64,000 nt of DNA from Rhodococcus sp. NBC_00297. GTDB taxonomy: Bacteria; Actinomycetota; Actinomycetes; Mycobacteriales; Mycobacteriaceae. The stretch lies in the NCBI RefSeq assembly GCF_036173065.1, contig NZ_CP108041.1:2731001-2795000 (forward strand), written 5' to 3'. Below, piece after piece: positions 52,136-60,057 of this stretch. Made by a program: the position numbers and the translations under genes. Within the stretch, counting starts at the first letter, position 1. Each line of letters begins with the position of its first letter. A model generated the notes under the pieces. It was not told the DNA's origin. It was given only the letters and a program-made list of their open reading frames with translations, and ran no database searches.

Positions 52136-53450
52136 TCAGGATCTCACGCGCCGCTCGCCGACCGGAACGCACGGCCCCGTCGAGGTAGCCGGGCCAGCGA
52201 TCGGCCAGATCCGTTCCTGCCCAGTGCACGCGGTCCGTAGTCAGGTCCTGATGGTGGAAGACGCCTCCGTACGGCGGGATCGCGGTGGGCGCCCCACCCA
52301 GCCAGGGTTGCGCCGACCAGGTGATGTCGTCGACACGACGAGGTGACCGCGCCCGAGGGCCGAACAGCCGCACCAGCTCGGCGACGACGATGTCACGGCG
52401 ATCTGTGCGGGAGAACAGGTCTGCCGCGGCTCGACCGCCACTGAAGGCGACCAGGATGCCGGGCGAGTCCCGTCCGGCGTTGCCGTCGACGATCATCTGG
52501 ACCAGGCCGTCGACGTCGAGTGCCGTTCCGGTGAGTCCGTTCTCGCGCCACCACGGACTGTCGTACACGACGATGGTCTTCGCGTACTCGCCCATGCGGG
52601 AGGTGCGCATCCGGTCCCCGAGTCCGGCGGGGAGCGCACCGTCGATGTCGGCGGCGCGGGGGAGGGGGACCGCGAGAACCACCGACGATGCGCGGACTGT
52701 GCCGTCCGCGGTGACCACGTCGACTCCGGAGGTGTCCGGCCGGATCGCGATGACGGGTCGAGACGTCTCCGGCGGGGCGGAGAGGTGCTGTGCCACAGCT
52801 GAGATCAGCGATGCGGTGCCGTCCACGAAGTAGCGTTCCTGCGCTCCGTCACGCACCTCGGCGATAGCGCGCAGGCTGCCGGCCGCGCGTAGGTACTCGA
52901 GTGCGGCTCGGGCGGGGACCTCGTCCGGGTCGGCGCCGAAGATCAACCGGAAGAAGCACGTGAGGATGTCGCGGCCGTAGGCGGAGGGAAACATCCGACG
53001 CGCGAGAACGTCGGACATCTCGTGATCTCCGGGCCGCCAGGTCGACAGCAGCGGCATCGCGCGGTCGACGGTGCGGACCGCCAGGTCGAGTCGCGCGATA
53101 CCCGAACCGACGGGGAGCCACTCGCGAACGGGGATGCGCGGCACCTGACCGTGATAGCGGTGGACGCGGCCGGCGGCCGCGAACACTTCGTCCGCACCGC
53201 GTCGACGACGCGGTTCGGGAGCGGTGGCGACACCAAGCTCGTCGGCGAGGTCCAGGACAGCCGTCTGATCGCCGCCGACCCAGTGCGCGCCGTAGTCGAC
53301 GTGGTGCCCGTCGACATCTCGGGTGAGCACCTTCCCGCCGATGCGATCGGCAGCTTCGAGCACCGTGACGGACCGACCCGCTCGCTCGAGCTCCCGTGCT
53401 GCCACCAACCCGCTGAGCCCCGCCCCGATCACGACCACGTCCCCCGACAT
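52110..53450 (-). CDS. Flavin amine oxidase family protein
   Basis: A 446-residue FAD-dependent oxidoreductase of the monoamine oxidase group. It has an N-terminal Rossmann VVVIGAGLSGLVAARELERAGRSVTVLEAADRIGGKVLT (about 4-42), then GHWVGGDQ-type contacts, CFFRLIFGADPDEVPARAALEYLRAAG, and a C-terminal GTDLADRWPGYLDGAVRSGRRAARE where FAD is bound. Its substrate (amine or desaturated ring) is unknown. ATG at 53448-53450 lies within a perfect inverted repeat shared with the end of htpG. It overlaps the aminotransferase gene tail-to-tail by 26 bases. Confidence 0.85.
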   Translation of the reverse strand: MSGDVVVIGAGLSGLVAARELERAGRSVTVLEAADRIGGKVLTRDVDGHHVDYGAHWVGGDQTAVLDLADELGVATAPEPRRRRGADEVFAAAGRVHRYHGQVPRIPVREWLPVGSGIARLDLAVRTVDRAMPLLSTWRPGDHEMSDVLARRMFPSAYGRDILTCFFRLIFGADPDEVPARAALEYLRAAGSLRAIAEVRDGAQERYFVDGTASLISAVAQHLSAPPETSRPVIAIRPDTSGVDVVTADGTVRASSVVLAVPLPRAADIDGALPAGLGDRMRTSRMGEYAKTIVVYDSPWWRENGLTGTALDVDGLVQMIVDGNAGRDSPGILVAFSGGRAAADLFSRTDRRDIVVAELVRLFGPRARSPRRVDDITWSAQPWLGGAPTAIPPYGGVFHHQDLTTDRVHWAGTDLADRWPGYLDGAVRSGRRAAREILTTSRGGTV

Positions 53451-53478
53451 ATGCCCACCCTACGGGTGGGCATATGTC
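53446..53478. terminator. Perfect 15-bp inverted repeat between htpG and amine oxidase
   Basis: GACATATGCCCACCC (53446-53460), TAC, then GGGTGGGCATATGTC (53464-53478). It begins seven bases past the htpG stop and its distal arm contains the ATG of the amine oxidase gene. It can act as the htpG terminator, as a translational block or as an operator. Confidence 0.7.
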
Positions 53479-53484
53479 CTCAGG

Positions 53485-55398
53485 TCACATCGTGCGTGTC
53501 AGCCTCTCCGCCAACAACTTCGCGAACGACGCCGGGTCGTCCAGCTCGCCACCCTCGGCGAGCAGGGCTGTGCCGTAGAGCAGCTTGGCGGTCTCGGCCA
53601 GCGCCATCTCGTCCTTCTTCTCCGCATGGGCCTTCTCCAGCGCGGTGACCAGCGCGTGGTCCGGGTTGAGCTCGAGGATGCGCTTGGTCTTGGGGACCGG
53701 CTGGCCGGAGGCGCGGTACATCTTCTCGAGCTGCGGGCTCAGGGAGAAGTCGTCGCCCACGATGCACGCGGGTGAGGTGGTCAGGCGTGAGGACAGGCGG
53801 ACCTCCTTCACGTCGTCGGACAGCGTCTCGGCCATCCACGAGGTGAGGTCGGCGAACTGCGCCTTTCGTGCGTCCTTCTCCTCGGTCTCCGCCTCGTCGT
53901 CACCCAGATCGACGGCACCCTTCGCGATGGAACGGAACGGCTTCCCGTCGAACTCGGGTACGGACCCGGTCCACATCTCGTCGACGGCGTCGGTGAGTAT
54001 CAGCACCTCGAGTCCCTTGGCGGTGAACGCCTCCATGTGCGGGGAGTTCTCCACCTGCTGGCGCGACTCGCCGGTCATGTAGTAGATCGCGTCCTGGCCG
54101 TCCTTCATCCGAGAGACGTACTCGGCCAACGTGGTCGGCTTCTCGTCGCTGTGGGTGCTGGCGAAGGACGACAGCTCGAGGAGAGTGGACTGGTTGTCGT
54201 GGTCGGAGAGCAGGCCCTCCTTGAGGGCGCGGCCGAACTCGGTCCAGAACGTGCTGTACTTCTCCGGCTGGTTCGCCTGGAGATCCTTGACTGTGCTCAG
54301 CACCTTCTTCGTCAGGCGGCGCCGGATGGCGCGGATCTGGCGATCCTGCTGCAGGATCTCGCGAGAGACGTTGAGGGACAGGTCCGCCGCGTCGACGACA
54401 CCCTTGACGAAGCGCAGGTACTCGGGCACCAGCTCCTCGCAGTCGTCCATGATGAACACGCGCTTCACGTACAGCTGGATGCCGATCTTCGACTCCCGCA
54501 TGAAGAGGTCGAACGGTGCGCGCGACGGAATGAACAGCAGCGCTTGGTATTCGAAGGTGCCCTCGGCCTTCATGGGGATGACCTCGAGCGGCTCGTCCCA
54601 TGCATGGCTGACGTGGCGGTAGAACTCGGTGTACTCCTCGTCCGAGACCTCGTCCTTCGAGCGCGTCCACAGCGCCTTCATCGAGTTGACCGTCTCGTCC
54701 TCGAGCACCGTTGTGGCGTCGTCGCCCTCGCCGGTGGTCTTCTCGACCTGCATGCGGATGGGCCACGCGATGAAGTCCGAGTACCGCTTCACCAGTTCGC
54801 GGATCTTGTGCTCGGACGTGTAGTCGTAGAGGTGGTCTTCGTCGTCGGCCGGCTTCAGGTGCAGGGTCACGGCGCTGCCCTGAGGCGCGTCGGACACCTC
54901 CTCGATGGTGTACGTGCCCTCACCGCTGGACTCCCAGCGCGTCGCGGAGTCCTCACCCGCGCGCCGGGTCACGAGGGTGACCTTGTCGGCCACCATGAAC
55001 GTGGAGTAGAAGCCGATGCCGAACTGGCCGATGAGCTCCTCGGACGCGGCCGCGTCCTTCGCTTCCTTCAGCTTCGCGCGGACCTCGGCGGTGCCCGACT
55101 TCGCGAGCGTGCCGATGAGATCGACGACCTCGTCGCGCGACATGCCGATGCCGTTGTCCCGCACGGTGAGGGTGCGGTTCTCCTTGTCGATCTCCAGGTC
55201 GATGTGGAGATCGGAGGTGTCGGCGCCGAGATCCTTGTTCTGGAACGACTCGAGTCGCAGCTTGTCCAGCGCGTCCGACGAGTTGGACACCAACTCGCGG
55301 AGGAACGAGTCCTTGTTGGAGTAGACCGAGTGGATCATCAGATCCAACAGCTGCCGGGTCTCGGCCTGGAACTGCATTTCTTCGACGTGCGCGGTCAC
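53485..55398 (-). CDS. htpG: Chaperone HtpG (Hsp90)
   Basis: A 637-residue Hsp90 homologue. The N-terminal ATPase domain shows QAETRQLLDLMIHSVYSNKDSFLRELVSNSSDALDKLR and the GHKL motifs DNGIGM and GQFGIGFYSTFMVADKV. The middle and C-terminal domains follow. It helps fold stress-labile proteins. Start is GTG at 55396-55398 with GGGGAG five bases upstream, giving TAHVEEMQFQAETRQ, which matches other HtpG N-termini. It reads toward the amine oxidase gene, from which the inverted repeat separates it. Confidence 0.96.
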   Translation of the reverse strand: MTAHVEEMQFQAETRQLLDLMIHSVYSNKDSFLRELVSNSSDALDKLRLESFQNKDLGADTSDLHIDLEIDKENRTLTVRDNGIGMSRDEVVDLIGTLAKSGTAEVRAKLKEAKDAAASEELIGQFGIGFYSTFMVADKVTLVTRRAGEDSATRWESSGEGTYTIEEVSDAPQGSAVTLHLKPADDEDHLYDYTSEHKIRELVKRYSDFIAWPIRMQVEKTTGEGDDATTVLEDETVNSMKALWTRSKDEVSDEEYTEFYRHVSHAWDEPLEVIPMKAEGTFEYQALLFIPSRAPFDLFMRESKIGIQLYVKRVFIMDDCEELVPEYLRFVKGVVDAADLSLNVSREILQQDRQIRAIRRRLTKKVLSTVKDLQANQPEKYSTFWTEFGRALKEGLLSDHDNQSTLLELSSFASTHSDEKPTTLAEYVSRMKDGQDAIYYMTGESRQQVENSPHMEAFTAKGLEVLILTDAVDEMWTGSVPEFDGKPFRSIAKGAVDLGDDEAETEEKDARKAQFADLTSWMAETLSDDVKEVRLSSRLTTSPACIVGDDFSLSPQLEKMYRASGQPVPKTKRILELNPDHALVTALEKAHAEKKDEMALAETAKLLYGTALLAEGGELDDPASFAKLLAERLTRTM

Positions 55399-55544
55399 GT
55401 GACTCCCCTGATCGAAACAAGTGCCTGGTGGACCCTCGTATTTTACGGCAACCGTGCCTGCGTTCCCGCATGCCTCTTCCCCCGTAACAGTCCGCACGGT
55501 ACGGTTTTCGAAGGCCGGGGCTCTCCCATCGGAAGGTGTGTGTC

Positions 55545-55841
55545 ATGGTGCGAATCGGACTACGGCGAGTGGTCGGTGGAGTGCTCGCCGCCGGAGCCGT
55601 CACGGCGGGATCGGTGCTGGCAGGGGCGGGAACCGCCTCCGCGGAGCCGACCTACGTCGGGCCGCTGTACTACGAGGTGGTGCCGGGGATCTTCCCCACG
55701 TGTCCGGACGTCGCTGCTGCGGAGCGCGCCAAGGGCACCACGATCCTGGTCGACTGCATTCGCTGGTTCGGACCTCAGCGTGGTTTCTCGCTGACTCCGT
55801 ACCAACTCATCGCCGGCATCGCACCCCTCGACGGCAGTTAG
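55545..55841 (+). CDS. Small secreted protein
   Basis: A 98-residue exported protein with a Sec signal peptide (about 1-33) ending at TASAEP. The mature protein of about 65 residues is YVGPLYYEVVPGIFPTCPDVAAAERAKGTTILVDCIRWFGPQRGF ..., with two Cys that can form one disulfide. It resembles small mycobacterial and rhodococcal secreted proteins of unknown function. ATG at 55545 with GGAAGG eight bases upstream is preferred over a GTG nine bases earlier. It is monocistronic. Confidence 0.75.
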   Translation: MVRIGLRRVVGGVLAAGAVTAGSVLAGAGTASAEPTYVGPLYYEVVPGIFPTCPDVAAAERAKGTTILVDCIRWFGPQRGFSLTPYQLIAGIAPLDGS

Positions 55842-55949
55842 CCGGCTCGTGTCCTGATCGTGACGTGAGTACAGGTAACGACGCCACGAAAGAGACCGAT
55901 GGGTATGTCAGAGGGGGCGGCGATCGGCCGGCTCCGGACAGGAGTCGAC

Positions 55950-56645
55950 ATGTCGTTCTCGATGAGCACACGGGCTGCCGTCGCGGCCACCCTGGTCGCC
56001 GGCGCCGCGGTGCTGGGGGCATGTTCGGCTCCGGACCAGGTGACGTCGGCGACGGCGGTTCCGGCGCCCGCTGACACCTCGGTCGTGACGCCGACGGGGA
56101 CATCGGTCGTGGCGCCGATCGAGCCGCCCACCGGTGCAGCGTCGGATCAGCCGGGCGCAGAGGAACAGCCGGTCGAGCAGTCGCCGTCGGCAGAGTCGGC
56201 AGACCCGGCGGACGCACTCCCGCGTCCGGGGTCGCAGGAGGTGTCGGTGGATCCCGAGCTCTTCCGCGACAGTGGCGGGGCGGGTGAGGGGTACTACTTC
56301 CGGACGCCGTCGGGGAATGTGTCGTGTGGGCTCTTCCCGAACGGAACCTCGGTCGGATTCCTGGGATGCCAGGCCGTGTCCAGTGTCGCTCCCGACGAGG
56401 GCGAGGTCTGCTCGAACGGTGCCACCAGCAAGTACGCCGTCCGTGTGGAGAGCGCCGGGCCGATCCACTACTGCACGAATCAGGGCTATTTCACCGGCTC
56501 TGAGAACATCCGCACACTGCAGTACGGCGAGGTGATCAACACGGGGCAGAGCTTCTGCGTCTCTCGGGAGGACGGAGTCGCGTGCGCCCGCGTCGGCTCG
56601 AACGCGTTCTTCCTCTCCCGTGACGAGAACACCACCCTGCGGTGA
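55950..56645 (+). CDS. Lipoprotein with Thr/Pro linker and Cys-rich domain
   Basis: A 231-residue lipoprotein. The signal peptide ends in the lipobox VLGAC (Cys about 27). An unstructured Thr/Pro/Ser/Glu linker (about 30-110) spans the cell wall. The C-terminal domain (about 115-230) has YYFRTPSGNVSCGLFPNGTSVGFLGCQAV ... YCTNQGYF ... SFCVSREDGVACARVGSNAF, with six Cys. Similar domains occur in actinobacterial secreted proteins of unknown function. ATG at 55950 has AGGAG six bases upstream. Converges on the next hypothetical gene. Confidence 0.75.
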   Translation: MSFSMSTRAAVAATLVAGAAVLGACSAPDQVTSATAVPAPADTSVVTPTGTSVVAPIEPPTGAASDQPGAEEQPVEQSPSAESADPADALPRPGSQEVSVDPELFRDSGGAGEGYYFRTPSGNVSCGLFPNGTSVGFLGCQAVSSVAPDEGEVCSNGATSKYAVRVESAGPIHYCTNQGYFTGSENIRTLQYGEVINTGQSFCVSREDGVACARVGSNAFFLSRDENTTLR

Positions 56646-56651
56646 CCTCGG

Positions 56652-57254
56652 TCAGCGGTGGTCGATCGTCGTGCGTATCCGCGTCGTCGACGGGGCCGCG
56701 GGTGTGGACCCGAATCCGAATCGCACCGGCGGCTCCACCGGCGACAGGTGTCCCAGATCGTCGCCCTTCCACGATGCCGTCGCGCCGACGATGCTGCGCT
56801 GCCCTCGCGCTCCGTAGTATTCGCGCCGCCCACCGCCGGCGGTGCCCCTGGTCCGCACGCCGCGCATCACGACCCGCGCGATCGGGTCGCTCACCGTACA
56901 GAACCAGGGTGTGGTGACCACAGACGTCGGTGCGAGGGTGAGCAGTCGACCCAGCAGTGTCGGGCCGCCGATCTGGAAGGACACCTCGAGATCACCCGCG
57001 GAGACGCCGACTCGGTCACCTCGGCGGTGATACGAGACGTCGGTGATGGTCGTCGTGTCGAAGTGGTAGGTCGCGGTGACGAACTCGCGGACCGCGTCGG
57101 ACGGTGCCAGCAGAAGGCGCTCGCCGTCCGCGAACTCGACCATGACATCGGTGAAGTCGCCCAGCGGCGACGACGTCCAGTGGCCGACGACGATCCTGGT
57201 TCCGCTGGAGGTCCCGAGACCGGCGATGTCGCCGTCGAAGATCGATCGTGTCAC
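56652..57254 (-). CDS. Hypothetical conserved protein
   Basis: A 200-residue soluble protein with no signal peptide or membrane helix. The sequence TRSIFDGDIAGLGTSSGTRIVVGHWTSSPLGDFTDVMVEFADGERLLLAPSDAVREFVTATYHFD is followed by beta-rich stretches (ISVSYHRRGDRVGVSAGDLEVSFQIGG-like) and an Arg-rich C-terminus. I do not recognise the family. GTG at 57252-57254 is the best start because no ATG lies nearby. It is divergent from zwf and converges on the lipoprotein gene. Confidence 0.6.
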   Translation of the reverse strand: MTRSIFDGDIAGLGTSSGTRIVVGHWTSSPLGDFTDVMVEFADGERLLLAPSDAVREFVTATYHFDTTTITDVSYHRRGDRVGVSAGDLEVSFQIGGPTLLGRLLTLAPTSVVTTPWFCTVSDPIARVVMRGVRTRGTAGGGRREYYGARGQRSIVGATASWKGDDLGHLSPVEPPVRFGFGSTPAAPSTTRIRTTIDHR

Positions 57255-57332
57255 CGGCTCGACAGTAGCGTCGACGCGGCACTGTGAGGCGATCGAGGTT
57301 CGGGGGAGCCCCCGACTGGGCATCATGGAGGC

Positions 57333-58772
57333 ATGGCTGACACTGCGACATCCGAATCCGGCGGGGCTCCGACCATCTTCGTGCTCTTCGGGGCGACGGG
57401 AGACCTTGCCAAGCGCATGGTGCTGCCGGCGTTCTACGAACTTGCGCAGGAAGGACTGCTGCCCGAGCAGTGGGCGTTGGTGGGCAACGGTCGAGGTGAG
57501 AAGACCGACGACGAGTTCCGCGAGCACATCCGCGCGGCGCTCGAGGAGTTCGGTCCCGGGGAGGGTGTCGACAGCATCGACGAGAAGGTGTGGTCGTCGT
57601 TCGCGGACCGTGTTCGCTTCGCGGGCAACGGATTCACCGCCGACGATCCGGGTGACCTGCCGTCGGTCATCGGAGACGTGAAGGACGAGCTGGGCGGCGA
57701 CGTGCAGCTCGTGCACTACATCGCGCTGCCGCCCTCGACCTTCATCGACTACACCGAGGCGCTCGGCGCACACGATCTCGCCGAGGGCGCGCGGGTGGTC
57801 TACGAGAAGCCGTTCGGCACGTCGCAGGAGAACTTCGAGAAGCTCGACGAGGCGGTCCATGCCATCGTCGACGAGAAGCAGGTCTATCGGATCGACCACT
57901 TCCTCGGCAAGGAGAACACCCAGAACCTGCACATCCTGCGCTTCGCGAACGGGATGATCGAGGGGATCTGGAACCGGGAACACGTGGAGCAGGTGCAGAT
58001 CGACGTGCCGGAGACGCTGGACATCGACGACCGTGCCGAGTTCTACGACGCCACGGGTGCCGTGCTCGACATGTTGGTGACGCACCTGTTCCAGGTCGCG
58101 GCGGAGGTGGCCATGGAGCCCCCACTCAGCCTCGGTGCGGACGACCTGCAGACTGCCCGCGAGTCGGTCATCGCGGCGTTCCGCCCGCTCGACACGTCCG
58201 AGGTGGTCCTCGGTCAGTACCGCGGCTACCAGGACGTCGAGGGGATCGCGGACGATTCGTCGACCGACACGTTCGTCGCCGCACGCATGTGGGTCGACAC
58301 CGACCGGTGGCGCGACGTTCCCTTCGTCCTGCGCACCGGCAAGATGCTGGGAACCAGCACGCAGCGGGTGTCGCTGGTGTTCCGTCGCCCCGAGGGACCG
58401 GTGAAGCACCTGCCGGCCGACGGCGCCGTGCTGACGTTCGACCTGTCGGGCGACGGCCGAGTGGACATCGCCATGACGGTCAAGGAGCCCGGCCCCGGCG
58501 AGGACCTCGGGATCGGTCGGATGTCGCTCGACCTGTCGACGGTGTCGGACGCCGAGCCGCTGTCGCCCTATTCACGACTCATTCTCGACGTACTCGACGG
58601 TGACCGGTCGTTGTTCACCCGTCCCGACGGACTGGCTCACGTGTGGGAGGTCGCCGCACCGTTGTTGACCTCTCCGCCGGCCGTGCTCCCGTACGAGCCC
58701 GGCTCGATGGGACCCGAGGCAGCGAACGACTTGGCCTCTCCCTGTGGTTGGTTGGTGACCGGAGGCAAGTGA
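57333..58772 (+). CDS. zwf: Glucose-6-phosphate 1-dehydrogenase
   Basis: A 479-residue enzyme that oxidises glucose 6-phosphate to 6-phosphogluconolactone with NADP(+), the entry to the pentose phosphate pathway. It has the nucleotide motif FGATGDLAKRMVLPAF (about 19-34), the active-site RIDHFLGKE (about 186-194) and KPFGTSQENF. The sequence is in the Zwf1-like actinobacterial group. ATG at 57333. It is not next to opcA, pgl or tal, so it stands apart from the usual operon. A strong hairpin follows. Confidence 0.93.
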   Translation: MADTATSESGGAPTIFVLFGATGDLAKRMVLPAFYELAQEGLLPEQWALVGNGRGEKTDDEFREHIRAALEEFGPGEGVDSIDEKVWSSFADRVRFAGNGFTADDPGDLPSVIGDVKDELGGDVQLVHYIALPPSTFIDYTEALGAHDLAEGARVVYEKPFGTSQENFEKLDEAVHAIVDEKQVYRIDHFLGKENTQNLHILRFANGMIEGIWNREHVEQVQIDVPETLDIDDRAEFYDATGAVLDMLVTHLFQVAAEVAMEPPLSLGADDLQTARESVIAAFRPLDTSEVVLGQYRGYQDVEGIADDSSTDTFVAARMWVDTDRWRDVPFVLRTGKMLGTSTQRVSLVFRRPEGPVKHLPADGAVLTFDLSGDGRVDIAMTVKEPGPGEDLGIGRMSLDLSTVSDAEPLSPYSRLILDVLDGDRSLFTRPDGLAHVWEVAAPLLTSPPAVLPYEPGSMGPEAANDLASPCGWLVTGGK

Positions 58773-58777
58773 CCGAA

Positions 58778-58820
58778 CTCGCGATGGTCATGCTCGGGGA
58801 ACGAGCATGACCATCGCGAG
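58778..58820. terminator. Perfect 19-bp hairpin at zwf / PspC-like junction
   Basis: CTCGCGATGGTCATGCTCG (58778-58796) is exactly reverse-complementary to 58802-58820, with a GGGAA loop. It starts five bases after the zwf stop and its right arm lies inside the last codons of the convergent PspC-like gene, so the same DNA serves as terminator and as coding sequence. Confidence 0.85.
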
Positions 58821-59018
58821 GTAGAGCAGGGCGACGGTGCCGAACGAGACGAGGGCGCCGACCACGGTGAGGGCGCGCACCAGGCTGGGATCCCATCCGG
58901 TGTACGCGGCGACACCGCCGCAGACCCCGGCGATCCAGGCGTCGTCTCGGCTTCGCGTCAGCTGCGTGGTGTGGTTCGGGTTCGGGTGGACGGTGGAGTT
59001 GCTCTCGTGGAATGTCAT
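58788..59018 (-). CDS. PspC-domain small membrane protein
   Basis: A 76-residue protein. Polar N-terminus (1-22), then the PspC domain: RSRDDAWIAGVCGGVAAYTGWDPSLVRALTVV, a membrane helix (about 50-70) and LVPRA at the end. PspC-type proteins sense envelope stress. ATG at 59016-59018 has AGGATGGAG just upstream. Its last seven codons fall inside the hairpin that follows zwf on the other strand. Divergent from ppk2. Confidence 0.82.
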   Translation of the reverse strand: MTFHESNSTVHPNPNHTTQLTRSRDDAWIAGVCGGVAAYTGWDPSLVRALTVVGALVSFGTVALLYLAMVMLVPRA

Positions 59019-59156
59019 GTCTCCATCCTGAGTTCCGCCCGCGCGCTGCACCATCGGTGACCACCCCGAGACGTACCCTGAAACTCCGCCTGTCACGGCA
59101 TCTGCTGTTCACCCCGTGATCACCGTCCCGTCTCCGGCGGCTCGTAGGTTCCTGGC

Positions 59157-60056
59157 GTGACCGCTCTCGATGACTTCGCCCTGTCCCGGATCGTGGACCT
59201 CTCGGACACCTCGTCGTTCAGCGTGCGGGACGACGACGACGACGACCCCGTGTTGCTGACCGGTGACGGAGTCCCGGTGGACACCTGGCGCCAGGCGTAC
59301 CCGTACGACGAACGGATGCCGCGCGCGGAATACGAAGGTACGAAACGTCTTCTGCAGATCGAGTTGCTGAAGCTGCAGATGTGGATCAAGGAGACCGGTG
59401 GCCGCCACGTCATCGTCTTCGAAGGTCGCGACGCCGCAGGCAAGGGCGGCACGATCAAGCGCTTCATGGAGCATCTCAACCCTCGCGGCGCGCGGGTGGT
59501 GGCACTCGAGAAGCCGTCGCCACGCGAGTCGACGGAGTGGTACTTCCAGCGGTACGTCACCCACCTACCGGCTGCCGGAGAGCTGGTCCTGTTCGACCGC
59601 TCCTGGTACAACCGGGCCGGCGTGGAACGTGTGATGGGATTCTGCAGCGACGAGCAGTATCACCGATTCCTCCACCAGGCACCGTTGTTCGAGCAGATGC
59701 TCGTCGACGACGGAGTGCAGCTGACCAAGTTCTGGTTCTCGGTGTCCCAGCTCGAACAGCGGACGCGCTTCGCCATCCGCCAGGTCGATCCGGTACGGCA
59801 GTGGAAGCTCTCGCCCATGGACCTCGCCTCCCTGGACAAGTGGGACGCGTACACGAGGGCCAAGGAGGACATGATCCGGTTCACCCACACCGATCACGCC
59901 CCCTGGACGACGGTGAAGAGCAACGACAAGAAACGCGCCCGCCTCGAGGCGATGCGCTTCGTGCTGAACAGCTTCGACTACTCGAACAAGGACTACGAGG
60001 TGGTGGGGCGACCGGATCCGTCCATCGTCGGACTCGCGGAACCGGACACCGACTGA
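59157..60056 (+). CDS. ppk2: Polyphosphate kinase 2
   Basis: A 299-residue PPK2-family enzyme that phosphorylates nucleotides with polyphosphate. It has Walker A FEGRDAAGKGGTIKRFMEHLNPRG (about 83-106), the lid ESTEWYFQRYVTHLPAAGELVLFDRSWYNRAGVERVMGFC (about 124-163), with Walker B in LFDRSWYNR, and ELVSQLEQRTRF-like C-terminal contacts. It is of single-domain class. GTG at 59157. One base separates its stop from the convergent peptidase gene. Confidence 0.92.
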   Translation: MTALDDFALSRIVDLSDTSSFSVRDDDDDDPVLLTGDGVPVDTWRQAYPYDERMPRAEYEGTKRLLQIELLKLQMWIKETGGRHVIVFEGRDAAGKGGTIKRFMEHLNPRGARVVALEKPSPRESTEWYFQRYVTHLPAAGELVLFDRSWYNRAGVERVMGFCSDEQYHRFLHQAPLFEQMLVDDGVQLTKFWFSVSQLEQRTRFAIRQVDPVRQWKLSPMDLASLDKWDAYTRAKEDMIRFTHTDHAPWTTVKSNDKKRARLEAMRFVLNSFDYSNKDYEVVGRPDPSIVGLAEPDTD

Positions 60057-60057
60057 C

